64,000 bases of DNA, taken from Alsobacter sp045348435. Lineage in GTDB: Bacteria; Pseudomonadota; Alphaproteobacteria; Rhizobiales; Beijerinckiaceae. Shown here piece by piece: positions 1 to 9,098 of this stretch (its first letter is position 1; each line of letters opens with the position of its first letter). Where the stretch lies: the NCBI RefSeq assembly GCF_045348435.1, contig NZ_CP157484.1, positions 1,178,001 through 1,242,000 on the forward strand, written 5' to 3'. A program made the position numbers and the translations under genes. Under the pieces are notes generated by a model that ran no database searches, was not told where the DNA came from, and was given only the letters and a program-made list of their open reading frames with translations.

Positions 1-1080
1 GCCGCCGGGGCGCGATGGGTGTCAGCCTATTTTGTGGGATGGGACGCTCACACCTATCCGCCCAGTCTGATCGATTTTGCGCAGATCTCCCATGTATTGG
101 CCTTCGCGGTTTTGCCCAATATGGACGGATCACTCGATACAAGCCTCTATCTGGACGATAGTCAGGGACCCCAAGTCGCAAAGGATCTCGTCCGCAGGGC
201 CCACCTGCAGGCGCGGAAAGCGTTGGTCAGCGTCGGAGGGGCTGGGTTGCACGACCGCTTTGCAGCTGCAGCGTCTGCGCCAGTTCGGCCCCGCTTCGTG
301 AGCGCGCTCCTGGCCCTGGTCGCCCAGTGGGGATATGATGGCCTAGACTTGGACTGGGAGCCGATCGAAGAGGCGGACTACGACGATTTTCTCGCGCTCG
401 TCCGCGAGATTCGCCAGGCGCAGCCCTCAATCATCATCACGGTCGCCCTGGGCAGCAAACGCGGGGGCCGGGCGCTCGAGCCTAGCTACCGGCGTTTCTG
501 CAACGTCCTCGCGCCCTTGGTGGATCAGGTGAATGTGATGACCTACGGCATGGCCGGACCTTGGCAGGGTTGGCTGAGTTGGCACAGTTCCCCGCTGCGC
601 GGCGACGGGCCTTCTCAACCCATCTCCGTCGCGCAGAATGCTGCCGATCTGGAGCTTGCGGGCGTTCCTCGCTCGAAAATCGGTGTCGGCGTTGGCTTCT
701 ATGGCCAGGGATGGGGACCACTTGTGACGGGACCACGCCAAAATCTCGCCGGCAACGCCAATGAGGTCTGGATGGTGTTCCGCGACATCAGCCGCAAATA
801 TATGCCATGGGCGACCGCCTCCTATGATCGGCAGGCCGATGCGGCCTATCTGTCTGTGTGGCCGCCGCGCGACGGGATCTCGTTCATCTCGTACGAGAAT
901 GAGGCTTCGATCGCGGCGAAGATACGTTTCATTCGGGACACGGGCCTGGGCGGCGCCTTCGTGTGGGACTTATCCAGCGGGCATATCCCTGAAGCGGCCC
1001 GTCCGGACGCCCTGCTTCAGGCTGTCGGCGCTCTGCTCGACCGGGGTTCGCGGCCGTCAGGCTCGGTTTCGACGCCGTAA
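1..1080 (+). CDS. Glycoside hydrolase family 18 (chitinase-like) protein, 5' end probably outside the window
   Basis: GH18 enzymes hydrolyse beta-1,4 GlcNAc-type linkages by substrate-assisted catalysis. The motif DGLDLDWEP fits the GH18 DxxDxDxE active site, with the catalytic Glu about 114 residues from the GTG at 19. A typical SVGGAG strand motif lies about 40 residues earlier. The frame is open to base 1, and the residues before the GTG (RW-V-SAYFVGW) look like the entry to the GH18 barrel just after a signal peptide, so the true start is probably upstream of the window. It is followed 5 bp later by a convergent acetyltransferase. Placement at the edge of a polysaccharide locus suggests trimming of a GlcNAc-type polymer, but that is inference. 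Confidence 0.85.
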   Translation, partial: AAGARWVSAYFVGWDAHTYPPSLIDFAQISHVLAFAVLPNMDGSLDTSLYLDDSQGPQVAKDLVRRAHLQARKALVSVGGAGLHDRFAAAASAPVRPRFVSALLALVAQWGYDGLDLDWEPIEEADYDDFLALVREIRQAQPSIIITVALGSKRGGRALEPSYRRFCNVLAPLVDQVNVMTYGMAGPWQGWLSWHSSPLRGDGPSQPISVAQNAADLELAGVPRSKIGVGVGFYGQGWGPLVTGPRQNLAGNANEVWMVFRDISRKYMPWATASYDRQADAAYLSVWPPRDGISFISYENEASIAAKIRFIRDTGLGGAFVWDLSSGHIPEAARPDALLQAVGALLDRGSRPSGSVSTP

Positions 1081-1085
1081 GCGGC

Positions 1086-1808
1086 TCACCGGACCCTTTC
1101 CCGCGCCGGGACCCCCATTACGAGGGCGTCGTCCGCAACGCTTCTGGTGACGACTGAGCCAGCGCCCACCACGGCGCGGACCCCGATGCGGATTCCGGGG
1201 AGCAGGTTCGCGCCCAGGCCGATCGCAGCGCCCCGAGCGATAAAAGGCCCCCGCGTCTCGTCCTCCAAATAGCCATGCCGGCCGATGGCGTTGTCGTTCG
1301 ACGTGCCGACCCCGCCTGAGATGAAGACATCGTCTTCGATCGTCATGTTCCCGGCGAGCCATGAATGGTCCTGGACCCTTACGCGATCGCCAATCTGCGT
1401 GTTGTAGTTGATTGTGACATAGCGCCCGATCATGCATCGCGAGCCGATCCGCGACTGCTCGCGGATTGAAGCACCGTCGCCCAGAAGCGTGGAGGCGCCG
1501 ATCCGTACGTCGGTGAAAATCACCGCGTGCGGCCCGATCGAACAGCCCGGACCGATCTCGACGACGCCTTCGGCGCGAGGGGTTCTGCTGAGTGCCCCCG
1601 CGCCCTTCGGCGGTTTGCCGAGGTAGGCACCGGGAAAGACCTCAACCCCGTCGCCGATCGTGACGCCGTCCTCGATCACCACATGCGGGTGGATGAGCAC
1701 GTCATCGCCGATGGTCACGTCTGAACGTATCACTGCAAAGGGATCGATCCGGACGTTCGAGCCGAGACGCCGAGTCAGCACGACCGCCAGGGAGCTGATC
1801 TGAGACAT
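1086..1808 (-). CDS. Left-handed beta-helix (hexapeptide repeat) acyltransferase, WbpD/WlbB-like
   Basis: The 240-residue protein is almost entirely hexapeptide repeats ([IVL]-G-x4, for example IGDDV, IGDGV, IGPGC, IGAST), the signature of LbH acyltransferases. The C-terminus (GAGSVVTRSV, ALVMGVPAR) matches sugar N-acetyltransferases that finish diamino-sugar nucleotides. Neighbouring aminotransferase and oxidoreductase genes suggest it N-acetylates the 3-amino group of a UDP-2-acetamido-3-amino-uronate, as WbpD does in Pseudomonas. At 240 aa it is longer than the usual WbpD of about 190 aa. A good AAGGA Shine-Dalgarno lies about 9 nt before the ATG. The start lies inside the extended 3' end of the upstream aminotransferase frame. 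Confidence 0.75.
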   Translation of the reverse strand: MSQISSLAVVLTRRLGSNVRIDPFAVIRSDVTIGDDVLIHPHVVIEDGVTIGDGVEVFPGAYLGKPPKGAGALSRTPRAEGVVEIGPGCSIGPHAVIFTDVRIGASTLLGDGASIREQSRIGSRCMIGRYVTINYNTQIGDRVRVQDHSWLAGNMTIEDDVFISGGVGTSNDNAIGRHGYLEDETRGPFIARGAAIGLGANLLPGIRIGVRAVVGAGSVVTRSVADDALVMGVPARERVR

Positions 1809-2949
1809 GGGACGGTTCCTTGTTCCCGCTAGAGCTTGGTTTTATGAGCGCGTCACAAGGCTGTCGCGCTACCCGGGCGATCGAGCGGGCCTGTTCGCGG
1901 GTGAGTTCCGGGAACATCGGCAGCGACAGGCTTCGCTTCGCGGCGAACTCGGTCTGGGGCATGTCGCCCTCACGGTATCCGAGATGGGCGAACGCGGGCT
2001 GGAGATGGATCGGTATTGGGTAGTGGATCCCGGTGGACACGCCCGCCGCCTCAAGTCGGCTCTGCAGCGCATCCCTATCTTCGGTTAGGACGGGATAGAG
2101 GTGATGGACCTGGGACCGATCAGGATGCCGTTCAGGCGTTTCAATCCCGCTACCATCGAGATCCTCCGCGTACCAAGATGCAATCTGCTGACGCCGCTGG
2201 TTCCAGCGGTCCAGGTGGCGGAGCTTCACGCACAAAACGGCGGCCTGGAGCGTATCCAGCCGGCTGTTGAAGCCGATTTCCGAATGCTCGTATTTTGACG
2301 CGCGTCCGTGATCACGGAGCAGCCTGATCCGCGACGCGAGGACGTCGTCGCTGGTCGTGATCGCGCCCCCATCGCCAAAGCAGCCGAGATTTTTGCTCGG
2401 ATAGAAGGAAAAGCAGGCCATCTGCCCGAAGGAGCCGATCCGGCGGCCCTTATAGCGCGCGCCATGCGCCTGCGCTGCATCCTCGATGACGAGCAGCGCA
2501 TGGCGGCGCGCGATTTCCAGGATCTCATCCATGTCGGCCGGCGTCCCGAAGAGGTGGATGGGCATTATGGCCTTGGTTCGGGCCGTGACCGCCCGCTCGA
2601 CCTGGACCGGATCGATTGTCCAGCTGGAGCGCCTGACATCCGCGAAAACGGGAGTGGCGCCGACACGCGCGATGGCCGCGGCTGATGCGATGAAGCTGTT
2701 GGCCGCGGTAATCACTTCGTCTCCGGGGCCTATGTTGGCCGCCGTGAGGGCGAGTTGTAGGGCGTCTGTCCCGTTCGCCACACCAATGGCGTGCCGGACC
2801 TGGCTATACTCCGCGAAGTCCTGCTCGAACTGGTCGACGGGGGGGCCTCCTATAAAGGAGGCGCTGGCCAGGACGTCGCCGATCGCCTCGTCGATTTCGT
2901 CCTTGATGGACCCGTATTGAGCCTTCAAGTCCACAAACGGGATAGGCAT
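1702..2949 (-). CDS. DegT/DnrJ/EryC1-family PLP sugar aminotransferase (WbpE/WlbC-like), possible 3' frameshift
   Basis: It transfers an amino group to a keto sugar nucleotide. The start is set at the ATG giving MPIPFVDLKAQY, the usual family N-terminus, with AGG upstream; an upstream in-frame ATG would add 49 non-conserved residues. The PLP lysine is K186 in SFYPSKNLGCFGDGG, and EDAAQAHGA lies at about 156-164. After FPELTREQARSIARVAR the family normally ends within a few residues, but here the frame continues about 50 codons into the next gene. Inserting one base near 1845-1855 would give RTAL followed by a stop, a typical family ending. A single-base deletion (real or sequencing error) is therefore suspected. 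The catalytic core is intact. Confidence 0.85.
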   Translation of the reverse strand: MPIPFVDLKAQYGSIKDEIDEAIGDVLASASFIGGPPVDQFEQDFAEYSQVRHAIGVANGTDALQLALTAANIGPGDEVITAANSFIASAAAIARVGATPVFADVRRSSWTIDPVQVERAVTARTKAIMPIHLFGTPADMDEILEIARRHALLVIEDAAQAHGARYKGRRIGSFGQMACFSFYPSKNLGCFGDGGAITTSDDVLASRIRLLRDHGRASKYEHSEIGFNSRLDTLQAAVLCVKLRHLDRWNQRRQQIASWYAEDLDGSGIETPERHPDRSQVHHLYPVLTEDRDALQSRLEAAGVSTGIHYPIPIHLQPAFAHLGYREGDMPQTEFAAKRSLSLPMFPELTREQARSIARVARQPCDALIKPSSSGNKEPSHVSDQLPGGRADSASRLERPDRSLCSDTFRRDHRR

Positions 2950-3020
2950 GTTCAACCTCGCTTTCAGGTTGATGCTAACTGTTTCTGGAGTCGCCACTCG
3001 AGGAGTATACGACGATGTCG

Positions 3021-3731
3021 CTAGTGAGCGCCGTTTCCCCGCAACACCGCCGGAGCGGTCAGGGCGATTAACTTCAGGTCGGACAGGATTGTCCATGTGC
3101 GGGCGTATTCGACATCCATTCGCATCATCTCATCGCAGCTGACACGGCCCCTCCCGTACACCTGCCAAATTCCGGTGATGCCAGGCTTCACGGCGTGTCG
3201 TGCGTGATGCCACGCTTCGAAATGCTCAAGCTCATAGGGGATGGCGGGGCGGGGCCCGACGAGACTCATGTCGCCGAAAAGCACGTTGAAGAACTGCGGA
3301 GTTTCATCCAGGCTGGTCCGCCTTATCCATGGGCCCATTCGCGTGAGCCGGGGATCGTCGTTCAGCTTGAACGGCGCTCCGGGATCAGAAGACAGGCGCT
3401 CGTTCCTCAAAAAGCGCCGAATAGCGCTGCGGTGAATGGCTTCGTCCGCCCCATGCGTCATGGTTCGAAATTTATAAAGCACAAAGAGGCGGCCATCCTT
3501 GCCGACGCGCTTCTGCCGAAAGAGAGCCGGGCCAGGGCTGTCTATCCGGATCAGCACCCAGAGCCCCGCCATTACGGGCGCGAGCACCGCAATGGCGATG
3601 CAGCTCACAACGACATCGAGCAATCGTTTCGCCGCAAGTTGCGCGTCTTCAAGGCAGTCCAACCGAACATCGCTGTCCTTCAGTGGCTGCGATCCGGAAC
3701 CGCCCGGATTTGCCCGTTTCGACGTTGCCAT
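3021..3731 (-). CDS. Polyprenyl-phosphate sugar-1-phosphate transferase (ExoY/WcaJ-like initiating enzyme)
   Basis: Membrane phosphoglycosyl transferase that loads the first sugar phosphate onto undecaprenyl phosphate, starting repeat-unit assembly. It has an N-terminal hydrophobic segment (about residues 35-58) and the family motifs SPGPALFRQKRVG, LYKFRTM, TSLDETPQFFNVL and MSLVGPRPA. The C-terminus LRGNGAH resembles ExoY-type enzymes. At 236 aa it is the short, catalytic-core form without the WbaP-like N-terminal membrane domain. Start chosen at the ATG giving MATSKRAN, with GGAG about 9 nt upstream; two in-frame ATGs lie further upstream (3746, 3791). The start overlaps the end of the oxidoreductase gene by about 52 nt, consistent with one minus-strand operon. 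Confidence 0.9.
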   Translation of the reverse strand: MATSKRANPGGSGSQPLKDSDVRLDCLEDAQLAAKRLLDVVVSCIAIAVLAPVMAGLWVLIRIDSPGPALFRQKRVGKDGRLFVLYKFRTMTHGADEAIHRSAIRRFLRNERLSSDPGAPFKLNDDPRLTRMGPWIRRTSLDETPQFFNVLFGDMSLVGPRPAIPYELEHFEAWHHARHAVKPGITGIWQVYGRGRVSCDEMMRMDVEYARTWTILSDLKLIALTAPAVLRGNGAH

Positions 3732-4759
3732 TCTGCCACACTCCATGAGGGTGCAGAGCCCACTCCGTCGTTCGCCAGCGCGCGCGAGCATTCCTCGAGC
3801 GCCTCGACGACGTGCAGACCGCTGTAGCCGTCGGCCAAAGGGCGCTTGGACGTCGCGATCGCGTCTATGAAGTCGCGGAGCTCCCTTTGCAGCGGCTCCT
3901 GGTTCGAGAGGCTTGGGATGTGGACGTCTCCGTCATGATAGGCCGTTTCAAAATCAGCAAAGGTGTCGCCTTGTGGGGTAGGCTTGAACCGGCGATCATA
4001 TGTGCGGATCTTGTCGCAAGAGTTCATATCGTCGAAGACCAGCATGCTTTCGCTGCCGACGATGGTGATTTGCCGCGTTTTCACGGGATCCAGCCACGAT
4101 AAGTGCAGGTGCGCTCGCGCTGCGTTCTGAAACGCGAGGTGAACATGGACGATGTCCTCAACCCCGGGAATGACATGCGCGCAACCGCGTGCGCTGACGT
4201 CGACCAACGGACTGTCGATCACTCGGAAAATTACGGACAGGTCGTGCGGGGCCAGGTCCCACAGGACGTTTGTGTCCGCCTGATAGAGACCAAGGTTCAA
4301 TCGTCTGGTGCTGACGTCATAAATCTCTCCGAGGTCGCCGCGTTTCACAGCTTGACGCATGTAATCGACCGCCGGATGATATTCAAACGTATGGCCGACC
4401 ATGAGGGTGAGGTGCCTCCTCTCGGCGATCGCTATTAGGCGCCGGCACTCGCTAGCCTTCATGGCCATTGGTTTTTCCACGAGGACGTGCTTGCCGGCCT
4501 CCAACGCCGCCATGGCCAGGGCGTAGTGGGTTGAGATCGGGGTGGCGATCACGATTCCGGCGACGTCGCTGCTGAGGGCGTCGGTAACCGATCGGCTGAC
4601 CGCGACGCCGCGATACCGATCTTGGATGCGGGAGATGCGATCGGCTCGCGCATCCACAGCCATGACGAGGTTCGCGCTGGGCGACTCGCTGAGGACGCGA
4701 ATGTGCTTGGCGCCCCAATAACCGCACCCAACGACAGCAATCGGAATCCGTTCCGTCAT
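3680..4759 (-). CDS. Gfo/Idh/MocA-family NAD-dependent sugar-nucleotide oxidoreductase (WbpB/WlbA-like)
   Basis: The N-terminal Rossmann motif is VVGCGYWGAKH, and the family signature VEKPMA is at about residue 96. WDLAPHDLS holds the conserved histidine of the substrate domain. In WbpB/WlbA this fold oxidises C3 of UDP-GlcNAc-uronate, giving the 3-keto substrate for the adjacent aminotransferase. This is the first gene of the leftward operon (oxidoreductase, sugar transferase, aminotransferase, acetyltransferase), and its order and neighbours support that role. The length (359 aa) is normal. The last roughly 20 residues overlap the next gene and are not conserved-looking. Confidence 0.85.
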   Translation of the reverse strand: MTERIPIAVVGCGYWGAKHIRVLSESPSANLVMAVDARADRISRIQDRYRGVAVSRSVTDALSSDVAGIVIATPISTHYALAMAALEAGKHVLVEKPMAMKASECRRLIAIAERRHLTLMVGHTFEYHPAVDYMRQAVKRGDLGEIYDVSTRRLNLGLYQADTNVLWDLAPHDLSVIFRVIDSPLVDVSARGCAHVIPGVEDIVHVHLAFQNAARAHLHLSWLDPVKTRQITIVGSESMLVFDDMNSCDKIRTYDRRFKPTPQGDTFADFETAYHDGDVHIPSLSNQEPLQRELRDFIDAIATSKRPLADGYSGLHVVEALEECSRALANDGVGSAPSWSVAEWQRRNGQIRAVPDRSH

Positions 4760-4901
4760 GGTCGATCCCCTCCAGAGTCGTTGCTCTTCAGATGTGGGTG
4801 GGCAATCGTAGATAGCTCGACTTCTACTTGAATTACTAATGCCTCTGTCGGCCTAATCAATGTGGTGGACTTGCTTCCTTGTTGAAAGGAAAGTAGTCAG
4901 C
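4760..4901. promoter_or_regulatory. Divergent intergenic promoter region of the polysaccharide locus
   Basis: This 142-bp gap separates the leftward sugar-nucleotide operon from the rightward export operon and must hold promoters for both. It is visibly more AT-rich than the flanking genes, around 4820-4890. No confident -35/-10 pair or operator could be assigned by eye. Confidence 0.4.
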
Positions 4902-6191
4902 ATGAACCCCAATCAGCAGTTATCGAAGGCTCGGATGTTGCGGATTTGTGCTGCCATACCGGTGCTCTTCATGGTGTTTGGCGCCTGTGCGGCGGCCGAA
5001 TACAAAATCGGGCCGCAGGACAAGCTCAAGATTAAGGTTTATGATTGGCCCGCGTTGTCAGATGAAGTCACCGTGGGGGACGACGGGATGATCATGCTGC
5101 CGCTCCTCGGGGCGGTGACGGCTGAGAGCGCCAGCCGCCGTGATCTGGCCAAGACCATCGCCCAAATGCTGCAGGCCCACGAACGCCTCCCTGCCTTGCC
5201 TTACGTCTCCGTCGATGTCGCCCAATACCGCCCCTTCTATGTGCTGGGCCACGTCCAGCACCCCGGCGAATATGCGTTTCGTCCGGGCCTCACGCCCATG
5301 ATGGCGCTCAGCGTGGCCGGCGGGGTCTATCGGGCGACCGAAAATCTGAGGCTTGAGCGCGACATGATCCAAGGGCAGGGCGCCCTGAAGGTCCTGAACG
5401 CCAAGAAGTGGAGCCTGATCTTCAAGATCGCACGGCTCAAAAGCGAGCTGGCCGGGAAAACCGAGGTCGTGATCGAGGACGAACCGATCCGGCTGGCGGC
5501 CAACGCGCGGCACCAGGCGATGCTCGGGCAGGAGACCGCCATACTGCAGACCCGTCGGAAGGCGTTGGCCAATGAAATCGATGGCCTAAGACGCCGGATC
5601 GGCGGTTATAAGGAGGAGATCGACCTCCTCGTCGCGCGCATGAACAGTCTCGTTCGTCAGCAGAAATCCGTGGAGGTCGAGACCCAGGCGATGAACGTTC
5701 TAGGGGCCAAGGGCCTGACGATTCTGCCGCGCCAGGCCTCCCTTGAGCGCCTTGCCGCTCAGATCGAAGGCGACCAAAGACAGGTCGACACGCTGTCCTC
5801 CGAGGCGAAGCAGAACATCCTCCAAACGGAGATCGCCATCGCCAAGCTGACGGATGAGCGCGAGCGGGAGATCATGGCCGAGCTGAAGGCCGCCTCAGCC
5901 GAGCTGGCCGAGACGGACCATATGATCGCCACCCAAACTGATCTCGTTCGCGAAGCCGAGATCCTGGGCTCCACCAAACTGACGCGGTCCGGCGCGCCGG
6001 AGTCGAGGCTGCGTTTCCGCGTCCTGCGCCGCACATCCGAGAGCCAGTCCGAAGAATTCGAACTGACGCGCGACGCCAGCGTCGAGCCCGGAGACGTGTT
6101 GACGGTCGAACTTCCCGAATCTGAGGAGTCCGAGGCACCCGCCGTGCCGCAAAGCGCGCCGTTACGGCAGGGCGCCGTGGTGACGCGGTGA
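4902..6191 (+). CDS. Polysaccharide biosynthesis/export protein (Wza/ExoF-like) with a long coiled coil
   Basis: Outer-membrane/periplasmic export component. Start at MNPNQQL with GGAAAG upstream. A signal peptide follows (hydrophobic LRICAAIPVLFMVFGACA, cut near AAAEYK). The Poly_export motif YKIGPQDKLKIKVYDW and an SLBB-like stretch (YVLGHVQHPGEYAFRPG) lie in residues 35-160. Residues about 180-360 are charged, Ala/Glu/Lys-rich coiled coil. That architecture is ExoF-like rather than compact Wza. The coil may provide the periplasmic part that the short chain-length protein downstream lacks. The final codons overlap the next start by four bases (GTGA), so the two are translationally coupled. 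Confidence 0.88.
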   Translation: MNPNQQLSKARMLRICAAIPVLFMVFGACAAAEYKIGPQDKLKIKVYDWPALSDEVTVGDDGMIMLPLLGAVTAESASRRDLAKTIAQMLQAHERLPALPYVSVDVAQYRPFYVLGHVQHPGEYAFRPGLTPMMALSVAGGVYRATENLRLERDMIQGQGALKVLNAKKWSLIFKIARLKSELAGKTEVVIEDEPIRLAANARHQAMLGQETAILQTRRKALANEIDGLRRRIGGYKEEIDLLVARMNSLVRQQKSVEVETQAMNVLGAKGLTILPRQASLERLAAQIEGDQRQVDTLSSEAKQNILQTEIAIAKLTDEREREIMAELKAASAELAETDHMIATQTDLVREAEILGSTKLTRSGAPESRLRFRVLRRTSESQSEEFELTRDASVEPGDVLTVELPESEESEAPAVPQSAPLRQGAVVTR

Positions 6192-7831
6192 AGCAGGACG
6201 AGCCCATTAAATTCGACGTCGCCCACGCGGCTGGCGCGGATAGCCCGGCGGTCGTCTCCATGCGCTTTTGGGCGGTCGGAATCCTCCGCCATCGCGCTAT
6301 CGTCGTTTTCTTCGCCGTTTTAGCCACTGCGATCGGGGGCGTCTATCTGCTGCGCAAGACGCCGTCCTACACCGCCAAAGCGCTTCTCGTCCTGGAGAAC
6401 ACCAGGCTTGAGGTCGGTCGCCAGGAACTGCTGCCGGAAACCGGCATCGTCGACGCCTCGACGGTCGATTCGCAGGTTGAGATCCTACGGTCCGAGGCGA
6501 TCTCCCTGAAGGTGATCCAGGCGCTGCGTCTTGCGCCGCCTGCCTCAGCGGCTGGCGATGGCCGGCCCGGGCTAACCGACGAGATCGCGTTCCTGCCAGT
6601 TTTCCAGGGCCGGATGGCGATCCGAAGAATCGGCTTGAGTTCCGTGATTGAAGTCGCCTACAGGGCCGACGCCGCCGAGCAAGCCGCCCAGGTGGTGAAC
6701 GAGCTGACGAGAGCCTATCTGGCCGACCAGGCCGCGGCGGCCGCTGCGGCTGCGTCGACAGCCAGCGCGTGGCTGCGCGACAGGATCAAGGATCTGGGGG
6801 CGAAGACACGCGTCATCAGCGCGGCGCATCCTCCCGCTCATCCGGACGGTCCGCGGCGGCTACTGATCCTGGCGGCGTTCAGCGCCTTCGGGACGATGCT
6901 GGGCGTCAGCGCAGCGCTGCTGCGCAACGCCCTGGACGGGTCGCTGTGGGATCCGGATCAGGCCTCCCTGAGGCTCGGCGGCCGGTTCATCGGCGCGGTG
7001 CTTAAAGCGCCGCATTCGGCGTCGAAGAACCACTTCCGATCGGATTGCCTGGCCGTCGTGCGGCGTGTCCATGCGGGATTGTTGTCCAAGCGGACCGGGC
7101 CGGTCATCGGCGTCGCCGGCGTCCTGCCCGGCGATGGCGCGACCGCGATCGCGCTCGGCTTGGCCAGGGCCGCGGCCGGCGAGGGGCGGCGGGTGCTGCT
7201 GATCGACGGCAATCCGTTTCATCCGGAGCTGTCGGTCCGTTTCGCGCCGAACGCGGGGGTCGGCCTGCTCGATTTCACCGCCGGCGCGGAGGCCGCCAAT
7301 GAGGCGTGGTTCGGCTACGCCACGGACACGCCGGGCCTGGACGTCATGGCGATCGGCGGAGCCGCCGCGGCCCGCCGCGGCCCGGACGGCGGGAGGCGGC
7401 GCGACCTCGGGCGCGAATGCTCGCAGTATTACGACGTTGTCTTTGTCGACCTCCCGCCGCTCGCCGCGGTTCCTGACTTCGGGCCCGCAGGAAGCGTGGT
7501 CGAGATGGTCCTGCTGGTCGTCGGTTGGGCCCAGACGCCAGGACGGCTGGCCGAGAGCGCGCTTCGGAACGCAGGCCTGCGATCCAGCGGCCTGATGGGC
7601 TTCGTGTTCAACAACGTCCAACGCTCGGCGCTGGACATAATTCTCTTCCCCGCCGAGCATTCTCGCTGGAAGGGCAATCGCGCGGACAACAAGCGCTACT
7701 ACGACGCTCTCGATCATGCCGAGACTGAGCCTCCAAAGACGGGGCTGCTGGCAGTGCTCAAGCGGTTTCGACCCTCGCGCTGGACCGAGCGCACCAAGAG
7801 CCGAGCGGACCATGACGGCGCATCCGCATGA
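6188..7831 (+). CDS. Chain-length determinant / BY-kinase-like protein with degenerate ATPase domain (ExoP/Wzc-like)
   Basis: Inner-membrane regulator of polymer length. TM1 is at about 34-55 and TM2 at about 224-248, bracketing a short Wzz domain. A cytoplasmic P-loop fold follows. The Walker A position reads GVLPGDGATAIALG (about 309-322): the lysine of the canonical GEGKS/T is Ala. The Walker A' Asp is present (VLLIDGN), as is a Walker B-like segment (VVFVDLPPLA). There is no C-terminal tyrosine cluster, the site of autophosphorylation in Wzc. The protein is 547 aa, against about 720 for full BY-kinases, and lacks the long periplasmic coiled coil. Kinase activity is therefore unlikely; a structural or scaffold role is inferred. 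GTG start, coupled to the gene before. Confidence 0.82.
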   Translation: MKQDEPIKFDVAHAAGADSPAVVSMRFWAVGILRHRAIVVFFAVLATAIGGVYLLRKTPSYTAKALLVLENTRLEVGRQELLPETGIVDASTVDSQVEILRSEAISLKVIQALRLAPPASAAGDGRPGLTDEIAFLPVFQGRMAIRRIGLSSVIEVAYRADAAEQAAQVVNELTRAYLADQAAAAAAAASTASAWLRDRIKDLGAKTRVISAAHPPAHPDGPRRLLILAAFSAFGTMLGVSAALLRNALDGSLWDPDQASLRLGGRFIGAVLKAPHSASKNHFRSDCLAVVRRVHAGLLSKRTGPVIGVAGVLPGDGATAIALGLARAAAGEGRRVLLIDGNPFHPELSVRFAPNAGVGLLDFTAGAEAANEAWFGYATDTPGLDVMAIGGAAAARRGPDGGRRRDLGRECSQYYDVVFVDLPPLAAVPDFGPAGSVVEMVLLVVGWAQTPGRLAESALRNAGLRSSGLMGFVFNNVQRSALDIILFPAEHSRWKGNRADNKRYYDALDHAETEPPKTGLLAVLKRFRPSRWTERTKSRADHDGASA

Positions 7832-9089
7832 GCCCGTGGACCGGCCGGCGCGTGTCGGCGTGTGGGATAGGGTCTACGGCCTCATTCCGGTGCTCGGGTG
7901 CTTCTTCGCGCTGGTGCTGTCGCCGCTAATCCTGTTGGGCGCTCCCGAAAACGTCGCCGATGACCCGGGACGGATGGAGAACAAGCTGTTCTGGATCGCC
8001 CTGGCGACGCTCTGCATGACCCTGGCCCTTGGGCGCCTGGGCACAGGGCGGCTCGACGCCAGCCTGATCTGGCTGGTCCTGTACCTTGGCGTCGCCGGAG
8101 CGAGCGTGTATTGGGCTTTCGCCCCGGACGTGTCCCTGAAGCGCTTCTTTCAGCAGATTCTGATCGTGCTTTGCATGGTGACCCCGGTGGTGACGTCGGA
8201 CCGCCGGGATTGGCTCTTTCGCAGCCTGTTCCTCTGCTTCGCTTTGGGCGTCCTGCTCAACATGGCGGCGCTCGCCCTGAGGCCCACGACCGCCCTTGGG
8301 CATCCGGGGATCTACTCGTCGAAGAACACGCTGGGCCTCGCCGCCGCCCTTGCGCTGATCGTGGCCCTGCATGAAACGACCCGCCCCGGAGCCAGGGCCC
8401 GCATTTTGGGCGGCCTGGTGGCGAGCGCGTCGGTCTTCCTGCTCGTGCTTAGCCAATCAAAGACGTCGCTGGCGCTTGCGGTCGCCTGTCCGATGCTCGC
8501 CGGCGCGCTGCTGGTCCTGTGCCGCTCCTGCCGGCTGACGCTGAGGAGCGTAATGGTGCATGTCTCCGGGCTTCTTGCTCTTCTGCTCTTCCTCCTCTCG
8601 GCGGTCCTCGAACTCGGCGTGGACGACTGGCTTCAACTGGCCTTCGGCGATCCGACGCTGACGGGCCGCACCACGATCTGGGCTTTCGCCGCCGACATGA
8701 TCGCCCGCCGCCCGGCCCTCGGATGGGGTTACCAATCGTTCTGGATGGTCGGTCCAGACGCGCCGAGCGTTCGAGAGGCGCCCGGCTTCGTGAGCCAAAT
8801 GCCCCACGCGCATAACGGCTATTTGGACGTGCTGCTGGAAACCGGCTGGATCGGTCTCGTTCTCATGGTGCTGTTCATGCTCTCCAGCCTGCGAGCCATC
8901 GATCGCATCGGCGATTTCCGCAGAGCCTGGCTCCTGCTGTCTCTGATGCTGTTCACGATTTTCTACAATGCGACCGAGACCACCATCGGTCGGTCCTTCT
9001 CGCTGGAGTGGCTCGTCTTTTTGCTCGTATGCGCGGACGCCGGCGCGCTAGCGGCCGAATCGCGCGCCCGGCGCATAAAGCGGGCGTGA
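7812..9089 (+). CDS. O-antigen polymerase/ligase-like membrane protein (ExoQ/Wzy-type)
   Basis: Polytopic inner-membrane protein of 425 aa with about ten hydrophobic segments. A large periplasmic loop carries the Wzy_C-type motif region LTGRTTIWAF ... HAHNGYLDVLLETGWIGL (about residues 275-350), typical of ExoQ and O-antigen ligase families. It probably polymerises lipid-linked repeat units. Start at MTAHPHEP, overlapping the previous gene by 20 nt. It closes the export operon and converges on a glycosyltransferase 9 bp downstream. Confidence 0.85.
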   Translation: MTAHPHEPVDRPARVGVWDRVYGLIPVLGCFFALVLSPLILLGAPENVADDPGRMENKLFWIALATLCMTLALGRLGTGRLDASLIWLVLYLGVAGASVYWAFAPDVSLKRFFQQILIVLCMVTPVVTSDRRDWLFRSLFLCFALGVLLNMAALALRPTTALGHPGIYSSKNTLGLAAALALIVALHETTRPGARARILGGLVASASVFLLVLSQSKTSLALAVACPMLAGALLVLCRSCRLTLRSVMVHVSGLLALLLFLLSAVLELGVDDWLQLAFGDPTLTGRTTIWAFAADMIARRPALGWGYQSFWMVGPDAPSVREAPGFVSQMPHAHNGYLDVLLETGWIGLVLMVLFMLSSLRAIDRIGDFRRAWLLLSLMLFTIFYNATETTIGRSFSLEWLVFLLVCADAGALAAESRARRIKRA

Positions 9090-9098
9090 GACCTGCTC

